Below are positions 10,149 through 19,281 of a DNA stretch of 64,000 bases, piece by piece. Within the stretch, counting starts at the first letter, position 1. Each line of letters opens with the position of its first letter. Made by a program: the position numbers and the translations under genes. The notes beneath the pieces are model-generated. The model was not told the origin of the DNA. It saw nothing but the letters and a program-made list of their open reading frames with translations, and did not search any database. Source of the stretch: Octadecabacter sp. (GTDB lineage Bacteria > Pseudomonadota > Alphaproteobacteria > Rhodobacterales > Rhodobacteraceae); assembly GCA_028825445.1 (NCBI GenBank), contig JAPKAD010000009.1:1-64000 (forward strand). The letters run 5' to 3'.

Positions 10149-10844
10149 TTACACCGACGTTGAATTTTCATGTTGCATGCTTGGTAAGACATATTGTGAC
10201 TTTTGGAACCATTTGATTTTTTGCTGCACGCTTTGACGTTCGCAGTCTTTGGGGTGAAATTGTTTCACCGCTATGTGTCGGCGTTTAAAAATCTTGATCT
10301 CCACATCACTGTTTTTGTTAGATCTATGTTGAATGTGCTGGTTGCTAAGTATGCTTGCATCTCTGCTGGCTAGTGTTGCTACATGTGTAACGATCTTGCC
10401 AAAACCATCCTCCAATTTTAAAACTCTCTCAACACACGATAAGAGCGTTTTTTGAGGTAAGAAATCGCTGAAGTTGGCAAACATTTTTTTTGGGAATTCT
10501 TCTAACTGATTCGCTAATAAACCGTGCAAGATCAAATGAATTTTTTTTAATTGTATGCGTTGCCTAATTTTGAAAATGGGAATTAAGCGCGTTCTTAGAC
10601 AGTGGACCATAGTGAAGAAATTTGCTAAATTTCGTTGTGGCATGAATTTTTCCAGCGCGTGCAGGAGAATGTGTTGTGGAGCAATGCGTGAATAGCGAAG
10701 GTACTTGTGTGTTTGCACAAATGTGGAACCTTTAAATCCATGGAAACCGAACTGCCTAATTAGATATTGGTTCACAGAAACGCCTGCGTCTTTTGGGAAA
10801 TGTGCGAGACAGTGCAGGTGATCGTTTATCAATATTTGAGGCAT
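10149..10844 (-). CDS. Degenerate sulfotransferase-like ORF inserted between sucD and sucA
   Basis: A 231-codon frame without stops. It follows the line of the Sulfotransfer_2-type family: HFPKDAGVSVNQYL (15-28) sits where families have HIPKTGGTSVNxYL (5'-phosphosulfate loop). TFVQTHKYLRYS and APQHILLHALEKFMP follow as in relatives. FTMVHCLRTRLIPIFKIRQRI (77-97) stands where the 3'-phosphate motif IVRDPVxRxxSEYxYRxRI is expected, and LEDGFGK matches the later FEDGF motif. The PAPS-binding residues are largely lost: TGGTS became DAGVS and RDP became HCL. The frame is A+T-rich, and ATG 10844 has only AGGTAG upstream. I read it as a decaying or neofunctionalised sulfotransferase relative. The family call is from pattern memory and moderately sure. 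Confidence 0.5.
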   Translation of the reverse strand: MPQILINDHLHCLAHFPKDAGVSVNQYLIRQFGFHGFKGSTFVQTHKYLRYSRIAPQHILLHALEKFMPQRNLANFFTMVHCLRTRLIPIFKIRQRIQLKKIHLILHGLLANQLEEFPKKMFANFSDFLPQKTLLSCVERVLKLEDGFGKIVTHVATLASRDASILSNQHIQHRSNKNSDVEIKIFKRRHIAVKQFHPKDCERQSVQQKIKWFQKSQYVLPSMQHENSTSV

Positions 10845-10920
10845 TAAATATCTACCTATTTTTTATTTTTAAGTCACGACATGATTTAGGGATCTTGATG
10901 TAGCTGTAACCGAGTGTCCC

Positions 10921-10956
10921 AAAAAAGTATTGTTGGGGGACAAATAGCCCCCCAAC
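10921..10956 (-). terminator. Terminator-like hairpin after sucD
   Basis: GTTGGGGG (10932-10939) and CCCCCAAC (10949-10956) form an 8-bp stem with a 9-nt loop. Read on the minus strand, the stem is followed by AATAC and then six U (complement of 10921-10926). It starts 16 nt after the sucD stop, so at least part of the sucCD transcript should end here. Confidence 0.65.
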
Positions 10957-10971
10957 CTTGGCATTGCGAAA

Positions 10972-11856
10972 TCATTTTCCAATTGCCTTCAACACAGCCT
11001 CTCCCAATGTTGCGGGGCTGTCGGCTACGATGATGCCAGCGGATTTCATTGCTTCAATTTTGGATTCTGCGTCACCTTTACCACCTGCAACAATGGCACC
11101 TGCGTGGCCCATGCGACGTCCGGGGGGGGCAGTGCGGCCAGCGATGAAACCAGCTGTAGGTTTCCAGCGACCTTTCTTTTTTTGCGCTGTTAAAAATTCT
11201 GCGGCCTCCTCTTCGGCAGATCCGCCAATTTCACCAATCATGATCATTGAATGTGTTTCTTCGTCATCCAGAAACATATTGAGGATGTCGATATGTTCCG
11301 TACCCTTAATTGGGTCCCCGCCAATGCCAACGGCAGTTGACTGGCCAAGGCCACTGTCGCTAGTTTGCTTGACTGCTTCATAGGTCAGCGTACCTGAGCG
11401 CGATACAACACCGACGGACCCACGTTTGTGAATATGGCCAGGCATGATGCCGATCTTGCAGGCGTTGGGTGTGATCACGCCAGGGCAATTTGGCCCAATT
11501 AGACGGGATTTGGATACTTCGAGAGCGCGTTTGACCTTCATCATGTCTAGCACAGGAATGCCTTCAGTAATGCAGATGATTAATTCGATTTCTGCATCAA
11601 TAGCTTCGAGGATTGAGTCAGCCGCAAATGGTGGTGGTACATAGATAACAGAGGCGTTTGCCCCGGTCACATGCATCGCCTCGTGAACGGAATTAAAGAT
11701 TGGCAGGTCGAGATGCGTCTGGCCGCCCTTACCTGGGGTGACCCCGCCGACCATTTTGGTCCCGTAAGCAATTGCTTGTTCGGAGTGGAACGTACCCTGC
11801 GAGCCCGTGAGGCCCTGACAGATGACTTTAGTGTTTTCGTCGATGAGAATGGCCAT
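10972..11856 (-). CDS. sucD: Succinyl-CoA synthetase alpha subunit (ADP-forming)
   Basis: Carries the phosphohistidine of succinyl-CoA synthetase, which converts succinyl-CoA to succinate with ATP or GTP formation. The 294 residues show an N-terminal CoA-binding Rossmann domain ([28 protein letters not shown]), [19 protein letters not shown], the GIGGDP loop and the active-site histidine H251 in [10 protein letters not shown]. The start at 11856 follows AAGGAG with 8-nt spacing. It lies 43 bp after sucC in the same operon. Confidence 0.97.
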   Translation of the reverse strand: MAILIDENTKVICQGLTGSQGTFHSEQAIAYGTKMVGGVTPGKGGQTHLDLPIFNSVHEAMHVTGANASVIYVPPPFAADSILEAIDAEIELIICITEGIPVLDMMKVKRALEVSKSRLIGPNCPGVITPNACKIGIMPGHIHKRGSVGVVSRSGTLTYEAVKQTSDSGLGQSTAVGIGGDPIKGTEHIDILNMFLDDEETHSMIMIGEIGGSAEEEAAEFLTAQKKKGRWKPTAGFIAGRTAPPGRRMGHAGAIVAGGKGDAESKIEAMKSAGIIVADSPATLGEAVLKAIGK

Positions 11857-11899
11857 GTGAGGCTCCTTCGAATTCTTGAACTGGCGCGATGGGCGCAGG

Positions 11900-13093
11900 T
11901 TAACCTTTGACGGCTTTCACGATCTTTTCGGCGCCGTCTTTAAGGTCGTCCGCTGCAATTACATCCAGGCCGGAATTGTTTATAATGGCTTTGCCTTCAT
12001 CAACGTTCGTACCTTCGAGACGCACCACAAGTGGTACCTTCAGGCCAACTTCTCTGACCGCAGAAACAACACCTTCTGCGATGACATCGCAGCGCATGAT
12101 GCCGCCGAAGATATTAACGAGGATGCCTTTGACTTGTGGGTCTGACGTGATGATTTTAAATGCTTCGGTGACTTTTTCTTTGGTCGCGCCTCCGCCCACA
12201 TCAAGGAAGTTTGCAGGTTCTGCACCATACAATTTAATGATGTCCATCGTCGCCATTGCAAGACCTGCGCCATTGACCATGCAGCCAATTTCACCATCGA
12301 GCGCGATGTAGTTAAGGTCAAATTTTGAAGCGGCAAGTTCTTTAGGATCTTCTTCGGTTTCATCGCGCAGGCTTGCGATGTCGGCATGTCGATAAATGGC
12401 ATTGCCGTCAAAAGATACTTTAGCATCAAGCACTTTGAGATCACCGTCATTAGTGACAATCAGTGGATTAATCTCCAGCATTTCCATGTCTTTTTCAACA
12501 AATGCTTTGTACAACAAACCCATGAGGTTGACGCATTGCTTGACTTGCTGACCCTTGAGGCCAAGCGTGAATGCAACGCGGCGGCCGTGAAAAGCCTGAT
12601 ATCCTGTGGCTGGATCAACGGTGAAATTGATAATTTTCTCTGGGGTATTGGCAGCAACTTCTTCAATGTCCATGCCGCCTTCGGTTGAAACAACAAACCC
12701 GATGCGCGATGTCTGGCGATCCACTAGTAATGCAAGATAGAATTCAGATTCAATACCTGCGCCATCTTCGATGTAGACGCGGTTGACTTGTTTGCCTGCT
12801 GGTCCAGTTTGATGGGTAACCAATGTACGCCCCAACATTTTTTTGGCTTCGTCTGCGGCTTCGCTAACTGATTTGGTCAGTCTCACGCCGCCAGCCTCGC
12901 CAGCACCGACTTCTTTAAAGTGACCTTTGCCGCGGCCACCTGCGTGGATCTGCGCCTTAACAACCCACAGCGGCCCGTCCAATTCGCTAGCTGCGGTCTT
13001 TGCGTCTTCTGCCTTAAGGACTGCGCGCCCATCGCTGATAGGTGCCCCGTAAGATGCAAGAAGCGCCTTAGCCTGATATTCGTGGATATTCAT
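11900..13093 (-). CDS. sucC: Succinyl-CoA synthetase beta subunit (ADP-forming)
   Basis: ATP-grasp subunit of succinyl-CoA synthetase, 397 residues. [16 protein letters not shown] at the N-terminus is diagnostic. [12 protein letters not shown] (51-62) is the nucleotide-binding glycine loop, LEINPLIV carries the metal-binding acidic residue and [10 protein letters not shown] (about 320-330) interacts with the alpha-subunit phosphohistidine. The start at 13093 is preceded by AAGGACGG. It is the first gene after the 309-bp gap behind mdh, and that gap contains a paired palindromic operator candidate, so the sucCD promoter probably lies there. Confidence 0.97.
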   Translation of the reverse strand: MNIHEYQAKALLASYGAPISDGRAVLKAEDAKTAASELDGPLWVVKAQIHAGGRGKGHFKEVGAGEAGGVRLTKSVSEAADEAKKMLGRTLVTHQTGPAGKQVNRVYIEDGAGIESEFYLALLVDRQTSRIGFVVSTEGGMDIEEVAANTPEKIINFTVDPATGYQAFHGRRVAFTLGLKGQQVKQCVNLMGLLYKAFVEKDMEMLEINPLIVTNDGDLKVLDAKVSFDGNAIYRHADIASLRDETEEDPKELAASKFDLNYIALDGEIGCMVNGAGLAMATMDIIKLYGAEPANFLDVGGGATKEKVTEAFKIITSDPQVKGILVNIFGGIMRCDVIAEGVVSAVREVGLKVPLVVRLEGTNVDEGKAIINNSGLDVIAADDLKDGAEKIVKAVKG

Positions 13094-13192
13094 AAATCCG
13101 TCCTTCGGTCTGATAAGCGTTGAATTTGCTATAGACCTGTTAAACGGGTGTGACGAACGGCTTTTTCAGCTTAGAGGTCGAAAAGCGACATT

Positions 13193-13223
13193 TGTGATCA
13201 CAGCTATAATTTGTGTGATCACA
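13193..13223 (-). promoter_or_regulatory. Tandem TGTGATCACA operator candidate upstream of sucC
   Basis: Two perfect copies of the palindrome TGTGATCACA lie at 13193-13202 and 13214-13223, with centres exactly 21 bp apart (two helical turns). The near one is centred 104 bp before the sucC start. An equivalent pair with the same spacing lies before sdhC (19108-19140). Because the half-sites abut with no gap, this is not a CRP site, which has TGTGA-N6-TCACA. The form TTGT-GATC-ACAA fits the general pattern of FadR-type GntR operators. Confidence 0.65.
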
Positions 13224-13232
13224 AATTATAGC
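13203..13232. repeat. 30-bp inverted repeat overlapping the distal operator
   Basis: GCTATAATTTGTG (13203-13215) and its exact complement CACAAATTATAGC (13220-13232) flank TGAT, giving 13-bp perfect arms with a 4-nt centre. The arms contain TATAAT on each strand, so they could hold divergent -10 elements. The axis is one base off the axis of the embedded TGTGATCACA, so two registers of symmetry overlap. Confidence 0.75.
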
Positions 13233-13347
13233 ATCAACAACATAAATACATCTGTGCATACTTGAAATGCATCTTTTTAATTTGCAAAACATAACAAAAA
13301 AATAAGCGTAATGAAGTTAAAAATATTTTCAGATGGTGATTTTCGCA

Positions 13348-13377
13348 TTAAAGGCGCCCAAAACGAGACGCCTTTAA
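13348..13377 (-). terminator. Hairpin after mdh, possible terminator
   Basis: TTAAAGGCG (13348-13356) and CGCCTTTAA (13369-13377) form a 9-bp stem with a 12-nt loop, starting about 26 nt after the mdh stop codon. The U-rich part is inside the stem (UUUAA) rather than after it, so termination strength is uncertain. If it works, mdh is separate from the sucCD transcript. Confidence 0.5.
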
Positions 13378-13402
13378 ATATTTTAGATGTGCAATTTCAC
13401 AT

Positions 13403-14488
<1,086 letters not shown>

Positions 14489-14598
14489 TTATAGAGAAAT
14501 TTTTGCGATAAAGTCGAACTGAAAAAAGCTGAATTGACTGAGTATAAAATGTCAGCGAAATGATTCCCTAAGGCTTACCTACTCTGAAAGGATACGAT

Positions 14599-15342
14599 GT
14601 GGATGGAACACTTTTTTGGTCTTTAGCCGTAATTTCTGCTGTTTTCACAGGCCTTTCCAAGGGTGGATTGCCTGCGTTTTCGATGTTGGCGGTGCCGGTG
14701 CTGTCTCTGGTCATTTCACCCGTAACGGCGGCGGGGCTACTGCTGCCTGTATTCCTCTTCTCGGATATTTTTGGGGTCTGGGCCTACCGCCGCGAGTTCC
14801 GCCATGATTTGTTGAAGATTGCGGCTGTAGGAACGATATTGGGTTGCACTATTGGATGGGTGACAGCCGAGGTCGTGTCTGAAAATTTGGTGCGGCTGCT
14901 GATTGGGATGATTGGGGCGATATTTGCGCTAAATTATCTGCTGCGTCGCAAATCAGACGCTGCACCGTGTCCACCCACTTGGGCGCGTGGCGTAATTTGG
15001 ACAACTGTGGCAGGTTTTACTAGTTTTGTGAGCCACGCAGGGGCCCCGCCGTGGCAAATTTGGGTCATGCCAATGGGTCTCACTAAAATGGCGTTTGCAG
15101 GCACCACAACAATCGTTTTTGCGATGATGAACCTGACAAAAATCGTGCCCTACTACTTTTTGGGACAATTCGATTTGCAGAACCTACGAGTTGCGTTGAT
15201 GTTGTTGATACCAGCTGTGGTCGGCGTTTATATTGGCTACTGTCTGATACGCGTATTGCCTGACAAGTTTTTTTTTGGTGTCGTCACATGGGTACTTTTG
15301 TCAATTTCGTGCAAGTTAATTTGGGATGGGATGCTGGGTTAA
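14599..15342 (+). CDS. TSUP-family (TauE/SafE) membrane transporter
   Basis: A 247-residue, highly hydrophobic protein with about eight predicted membrane helices. It carries TSUP features: the N-terminal FTGLSKGGLPAFSMLAVPVLSLVISP block with its glycine-rich turn, and the repeat-equivalent segment in the second half (GFTSFVSHAGAPPWQIWVMP). The start is GTG at 14599; the overlapping ATG at 14597 is out of frame and stops at once. AAAGGA lies about 8 nt upstream. TSUP proteins export or import small sulfur- or carbon-containing organic anions; the substrate cannot be told from sequence. It is divergent from mdh. Confidence 0.85.
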   Translation: MDGTLFWSLAVISAVFTGLSKGGLPAFSMLAVPVLSLVISPVTAAGLLLPVFLFSDIFGVWAYRREFRHDLLKIAAVGTILGCTIGWVTAEVVSENLVRLLIGMIGAIFALNYLLRRKSDAAPCPPTWARGVIWTTVAGFTSFVSHAGAPPWQIWVMPMGLTKMAFAGTTTIVFAMMNLTKIVPYYFLGQFDLQNLRVALMLLIPAVVGVYIGYCLIRVLPDKFFFGVVTWVLLSISCKLIWDGMLG

Positions 15343-15823
15343 GCGCTGCAATCGGGGTTAGGTAGGATTTTGCAAAAGCTTTAAACGCAGTCCTGCTGGT
15401 GACAAGGTAGGCCGAACTACTGGCCTGTGTTATCGCGATCGTCCATCTTCCAGTTTTTAGCGATGCCAAAGCCTCTACAACTGTGTTGTTTGCGACGATG
15501 CCGAAAGACTGGCGCTCTTCGCCGTAACTGAAAGCCAATTATTTAGCGATTATAGAGTGATCTGCTTAATGACGTGACTGGGTTGACGCGAACGGGACGA
15601 AGGCACATGACAGTAAGTCAAAATTTAATATTTTTATTAATTATACTTTAGACGTGCTCAAAGATTTTGGGTAGAATTTTATTGCCGCGTGTGCGCGGTT
15701 AACAACTTAAAAAATGATTGATGCCTTATTATGGTGGTTGTTGTGCTGCGCTGCGGCATTTTTGGCTTGCAATATCTGTCAAAATTTGACCTTTTGACGT
15801 AATTTTATTACGAGGACTTCCTT
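15343..15823. other. Intergenic region upstream of mcl2, with candidate control sites
   Basis: 481 bp without a supported gene (a minus-strand frame, 15284-15538, matches nothing I know). Near mcl2 it holds a PhaR-like box (15746-15756) and a small inverted repeat GTCAAA-A-TTTGAC (15778-15790) followed by a further TTTTGAC, 34-46 bp upstream of the mcl2 start. Confidence 0.5.
15746..15756 (+). promoter_or_regulatory. Imperfect PhaR-type box upstream of mcl2
   Basis: CTGCGCTGCGG differs from CTGC-N3-GCAG at one base. It lies 68 bp upstream of the mcl2 start, at a position similar to the perfect boxes before ecm and mdh. Confidence 0.4.
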
Positions 15824-16660
15824 ATGACTCGCCCTTTCCGATCTGCTCTATATATCCCTGGATCGCGGCTACGTGCGTTAGACAAAGCGCGGAGCTTGCC
15901 AGTCGATGTGGTATTATTGGACCTTGAAGATGCGGTCACACCCGACGAGAAAATTACTGCGCGGGCAACTTTGACCGATGAACTGGACAAAGGTGGGTAT
16001 GGAAATCGGCTGTGTGTTGTACGCATCAATGGCCTAGACACGCGTTGGGGCGCCTGTGATGCAAGAGCCGCAAATTCAATGGCGTGTGATGCAGTGTTAA
16101 TGCCAAAAGTAAACAATGTGACGGATGTTGATGGACTGGTGCAGCTGACTGACAAGCCAATCTGGGCAATGATGGAAACGCCGCTTGGTATAATGAATGC
16201 CGTTGAAATTGCCGCGCACCCCCAAATTGCAGGGTTTGTGATTGGTACAAATGATCTTGCGAAGGATTTGAACACCCGTACGCGTGGTGCGTTAATGGCA
16301 TCATTACAGATGTGTTTGCTTGCAGCGCGTGCTCACGGGATCGTAGCAATTGATGGGGTGTACAATGCGTTCAATGATGAAGTTGGATTTAAAATTGAAT
16401 GCGAAGAGGCGCGTGACCTTGGATTTGATGGCAAAAGTCTGATCCATCCATCTCAGATTGCGGTGGCCAATGCCGCGTTCGCGCCTACACAAAGTGAGAT
16501 TGATCTTGCTACTCGTCAGATTGCCGCTTTTGCAAAGGCTGAAGCCGAAGGCCAGGGAGTCGCGGTTGTTGATGGCAAGATTGTTGAAAACTTGCATATC
16601 GTCACCGCCCGCGCGACGCTAGCCAAAGTGGACGCAATTGCAGGACTGGAACTTAAATGA
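15824..16660 (+). CDS. mcl2: CoA-ester lyase family, probable (3S)-malyl-CoA thioesterase
   Basis: A 278-residue CitE-like TIM barrel. LDLEDAV (32-38), MPKV (93-96), E118 in METPLG and D144/D148 in GTNDLAKD are the metal- and substrate-binding elements of the malyl-CoA lyase/CitE superfamily. Its length, shorter than Mcl1 lyases of about 318 residues, and its position with mch fit Mcl2, the thioesterase that hydrolyses (3S)-malyl-CoA to malate and CoA in the EMC pathway of Rhodobacter. The start at 15824 has GAGGA 12 nt upstream. It overlaps the NnrU-like gene by ATGA. A citrate-lyase beta-like activity cannot be excluded from sequence alone. Confidence 0.87.
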   Translation: MTRPFRSALYIPGSRLRALDKARSLPVDVVLLDLEDAVTPDEKITARATLTDELDKGGYGNRLCVVRINGLDTRWGACDARAANSMACDAVLMPKVNNVTDVDGLVQLTDKPIWAMMETPLGIMNAVEIAAHPQIAGFVIGTNDLAKDLNTRTRGALMASLQMCLLAARAHGIVAIDGVYNAFNDEVGFKIECEEARDLGFDGKSLIHPSQIAVANAAFAPTQSEIDLATRQIAAFAKAEAEGQGVAVVDGKIVENLHIVTARATLAKVDAIAGLELK

Positions 16661-17202
16661 TCCTACTTATCCTTGGTCAGGCCCTTTGGGTTGGTGCGCA
16701 TGTCTTGAAACGTGTGGCAATCGATCAACGAATGTCGTTTGGCGACAATGGCAAAAAAGTTGTTGTGATTGCATCCCTAGTGGCGATTGTACTGATGGTT
16801 ATTGGGTATAGTGCCACAGAAGGCACAGTGTTTTGGGGTCACAATATGGCTGGAACGGGGGTCAACAATCTGCTGATGATCTTTGCGTTTTATCTGTTCG
16901 CCGCTTCTGGAAAATCTACCCGCATCACATGTTGGATTAGACATCCGCAATTGAGTGCTGTTGTTGTCTGGTCTGTCGCGCATCTATTGGTCAATGGCGA
17001 TACACCTTCATTTGTATTGTTCGGTGGAATGGGTTTTTGGGCCGTGTTAGAAATGGTTATTATTAACCGCACCGCGGGTCCACGCGGGGCCTATCACGCG
17101 CCACCCATCAAATCTGAAGTAATTGCTGTTGTGGCAACGCTTGTTGTTTTTAGTATTGCTGCGGCCATTCACATATGGCTTGGCTATAACCCGTTTGGAT
17201 AA
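16657..17202 (+). CDS. NnrU-family membrane protein
   Basis: A 181-residue membrane protein with about five hydrophobic helices (ILLILGQALWVGAHVLKRV, VVVIASLVAIVLMVIGY, LLMIFAFYLFAAS, a helix around VVVWSVAHLLVNGD, and a C-terminal VIAVVATLVVFSIAAAIHIWL). IRHPQLSAVVVWSVAHLLVNGD is the conserved core of the NnrU family, originally linked to nitric-oxide reduction but widespread and related to isoprenoid-biosynthesis membrane enzymes. There are no denitrification genes here, and it sits within the mcl2-mch operon, so its task is unknown. ATGA overlap with mcl2. Confidence 0.87.
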   Translation: MILLILGQALWVGAHVLKRVAIDQRMSFGDNGKKVVVIASLVAIVLMVIGYSATEGTVFWGHNMAGTGVNNLLMIFAFYLFAASGKSTRITCWIRHPQLSAVVVWSVAHLLVNGDTPSFVLFGGMGFWAVLEMVIINRTAGPRGAYHAPPIKSEVIAVVATLVVFSIAAAIHIWLGYNPFG

Positions 17203-17205
17203 TAC

Positions 17206-17412
17206 ATGGCATTGATTTACCGTTTACTGACTGAAGACGACAGCTCGGAATTTTGCCACAAGATCAGTCTGGCTCTGTCAAACGGTTGGATGCTTTATGG
17301 CGATCCGACCTATGCTTATGACCATGCGAATGGCGTTATGCGAGCTGGACAGGCTGTCACCAAAGATGTGGATGTAATCTATTCGCGTGATATGAAGCTT
17401 AGCCAGCAATGA
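17206..17412 (+). CDS. DUF1737 domain protein
   Basis: A 68-residue protein that is nearly all one DUF1737 domain: YRLLTEDDSSEFCHKIS, ALSNGWMLYGDPTYAYD and VMRAGQAVTKDV are the conserved stretches. It begins 3 bp after the NnrU-like gene and overlaps mch by 4 bp, so all four genes from mcl2 to mch are likely co-translated. The function of the domain is unknown. Confidence 0.85.
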   Translation: MALIYRLLTEDDSSEFCHKISLALSNGWMLYGDPTYAYDHANGVMRAGQAVTKDVDVIYSRDMKLSQQ

Positions 17413-18446
17413 GCGCAGGGAAAAATAATTCAGGCCGATTCTTTGAGGATTACAGGCTTGGCGAGGTCATTGAGCACGCCGTTCCACGCACGGTGCAGGG
17501 TGGGGAGCGCGCGCTTTACCATATGCTATATCCAGCGCGTCATGCGCTGCACTCTTCTGATGCGTTCGCACAAAATTGTGGTTTGGCTGAAAGTCCTCTA
17601 GACGATATGATCGTATTCCACTTAGTTTTTGGCAAATCTGTGCCGGATATTTCGTTGAATGCTGTGGCTAACCTTGGGTATGCAGAATGCCGCTGGCATG
17701 CGCCGGTTTGGCCAGGCGATACAATTCATTCCAGATCTGACGTGATTGGGCTGAAGCAGAATTCGAATGGCAAATCTGGTGTTTTATACGTGCGCACCAC
17801 GGGCACCAATCAGCGCGATGAGATCGTAATTCAATTCGTGCGTTGGGTTATGGTGCACAAACGTGATCTGGACGCGGCGGCCCCTGATACGGTGATCCCT
17901 GAATTGGTGGGTGTAATCGATGCATCTGAATTGACTATACCGCAGGGTTTAGATTTTACAAATTATGACTTTACTCTGGCAGGGGAACCGCACCGCCTTG
18001 GTGACTATAAAATTAGTGAAATCATTGATCATGTTGACGGTGTGACCTTGACCGAAGCGGAACATATGATGGCTACACGCCTGTGGCAGAATACCGCTAA
18101 GGTTCATTTTGATGTAACATCGCGTCCTGATGGGAAATGCCTAATTTATGGTGGGCATGTGATGTCTCTTGCGCGCGCTTTAACTTTTAATGGCCTTGCT
18201 AACGCGCAGATGCTGACTGCGACTAACGCAGGGACGCACGTGAACCCTTGCTTTGCTGGAGACACAGTGCATGCATGGAGCGAAGTTTTGGATATCACTA
18301 AAACTAATGTACCGAGTGTAGGCGCGATCCGTCTGCGGTTGGTGGCCACTAAAGGCGGTGCGGTTGGCCTGTTGCGGGGGGCGGACGGCAAATACCTGCC
18401 GAACGTATTGCTTGATTTAGACTATTGGGCTTTGATGCCGACTTGA
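17409..18446 (+). CDS. mch: Mesaconyl-CoA hydratase (beta-methylmalyl-CoA dehydratase), MaoC family
   Basis: A 345-residue double hot-dog protein. The first MaoC-like half begins with FFEDYRLGEVIEHAVPRTV and continues through YHMLYPARHALHSSDAFAQ. The second half contains HVDGVTLTEAEHMMATRLWQNTAKVHFD and GGHVMSLARALTFNGLANA. This arrangement and length fit the Rhodobacter mesaconyl-CoA hydratase, which converts mesaconyl-CoA (C1 form) to beta-methylmalyl-CoA in the EMC pathway. Its place in one operon with the malyl-CoA thioesterase gene supports this. Start 17409 overlaps the DUF1737 stop. Confidence 0.92.
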   Translation: MSAGKNNSGRFFEDYRLGEVIEHAVPRTVQGGERALYHMLYPARHALHSSDAFAQNCGLAESPLDDMIVFHLVFGKSVPDISLNAVANLGYAECRWHAPVWPGDTIHSRSDVIGLKQNSNGKSGVLYVRTTGTNQRDEIVIQFVRWVMVHKRDLDAAAPDTVIPELVGVIDASELTIPQGLDFTNYDFTLAGEPHRLGDYKISEIIDHVDGVTLTEAEHMMATRLWQNTAKVHFDVTSRPDGKCLIYGGHVMSLARALTFNGLANAQMLTATNAGTHVNPCFAGDTVHAWSEVLDITKTNVPSVGAIRLRLVATKGGAVGLLRGADGKYLPNVLLDLDYWALMPT

Positions 18447-18546
18447 AATAACTTTCACTGTGATTGAGGCATTGCTGACTTTTTTACTGGCTACTTTATG
18501 TTGGTCTTCAAGTGATGCGGACCACGTTTTAGTCTGGTTACAACAC

Positions 18547-18578
18547 ATACTGTGACGACGTTATACTGTGACGACGTT
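18547..18578. repeat. Two perfect tandem copies of a 16-bp unit
   Basis: ATACTGTGACGACGTT is present at 18547-18562 and again at 18563-18578 without mismatch, about 100 bp after the mch stop. Function unknown; it could be a recent slippage duplication or a double protein-binding site. Confidence 0.85.
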
Positions 18579-19015
18579 AATGTAGGTAGTAAACGCAACA
18601 ATTGGCTGAGATTTTGAATTACCTATAATATGCTTCATGAGCGGATTGAGTCCAAAATCCTTAACGATTCTTACTGCGGGCACTGATTATATTAAGGTTA
18701 ATCTTCCTCGTGTTGCCCAGTTTTTAAACCCACGATAGTTGTAGTTTTGGCAACTTCCATCTCACCGCTAAACGGCCATTATAAAGAGCTCAGTTTTGCC
18801 CAGATTGATCCCCCCAGCCCAAGCTGTATTTGCTTGCTATTTTGCATCAATGTTGAAGTTGGATCTATCGGTGATGATAGACGGGCGAAATAAAAGATCT
18901 AATTGGAGAGATCGACAACGCTCTAATGGATCAATCTGTCCGAAGTGTACTTACATAATATGATGCCATGCATTTCGATTCGCATAAAATTATTAATGAT
19001 TTTTTTAAATGGTTA

Positions 19016-19037
19016 ATTACGATAATATTATCGTAAT
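19016..19037. promoter_or_regulatory. 22-bp perfect palindrome upstream of sdhC
   Basis: ATTACGATAAT followed by its exact complement ATTATCGTAAT, with no spacer, 245-266 bp upstream of the sdhC start. The inner GATAAT-ATTATC resembles the inverted hexamers of Fur-family boxes, which would suit control of an iron-sulfur and haem enzyme, but the resemblance is only partial. Confidence 0.6.
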
Positions 19038-19107
19038 CTAATGAATCTGGTTTTTATAGGGCTGATATCTGCGGCGTGTGCAGGGGAAGCGGACGAGATA
19101 TGGATTA

Positions 19108-19140
19108 TTTGTGATCACTGGCTACAAAACTGTGATCACA
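19108..19140 (+). promoter_or_regulatory. Tandem TGTGATCACA operator candidate upstream of sdhC
   Basis: TTTGTGATCACTG (core 19111-19118) and a perfect TGTGATCACA (19131-19140) have centres exactly 21 bp apart, the same spacing as the pair before sucC. The near site is centred about 146 bp before the sdhC start. The first copy deviates at one outer base. Confidence 0.65.
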
Positions 19141-19281
19141 AAGGCAAAAAATCGCTAATGCGCGACAAGATTCCGCACCTGTTAGCGCCACCTCTCCGTG
19201 ACACTGCGGCACAAATGTTTAAGAAGGTAAAAATAGATACTGCTTCATAATGGCTGCAGATAACTAAATTGAGGAACAAAC

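Larger units (their letters stand above)
18447..19281. other. 835-bp regulatory intergenic region between mch and sdhC
   Basis: No supported gene (a 69-codon frame at 19041 has no family resemblance and runs through the operator candidates). It carries a 16-bp tandem repeat (18547-18578), a 22-bp perfect palindrome (19016-19037) and the paired TGTGATCACA sites (19108-19140). The size and number of symmetric elements suggest a complex sdh promoter region. Confidence 0.6.

Noticed and set aside
13193-13223. CRP/FNR binding site for the TGTGATCACA palindromes
   Set aside because: CRP sites need TGTGA-N6-TCACA; here the half-sites touch. FNR needs TTGAT-N4-ATCAA, which is also absent.
15284-15538. 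84-codon minus-strand frame overlapping the end of the TSUP gene
   Set aside because: No family resemblance; part of it is antisense to the TSUP coding region.
19041-19250. 69-codon plus-strand frame before sdhC
   Set aside because: It runs across both operator candidates, lacks a family match and has no clear ribosome binding site.
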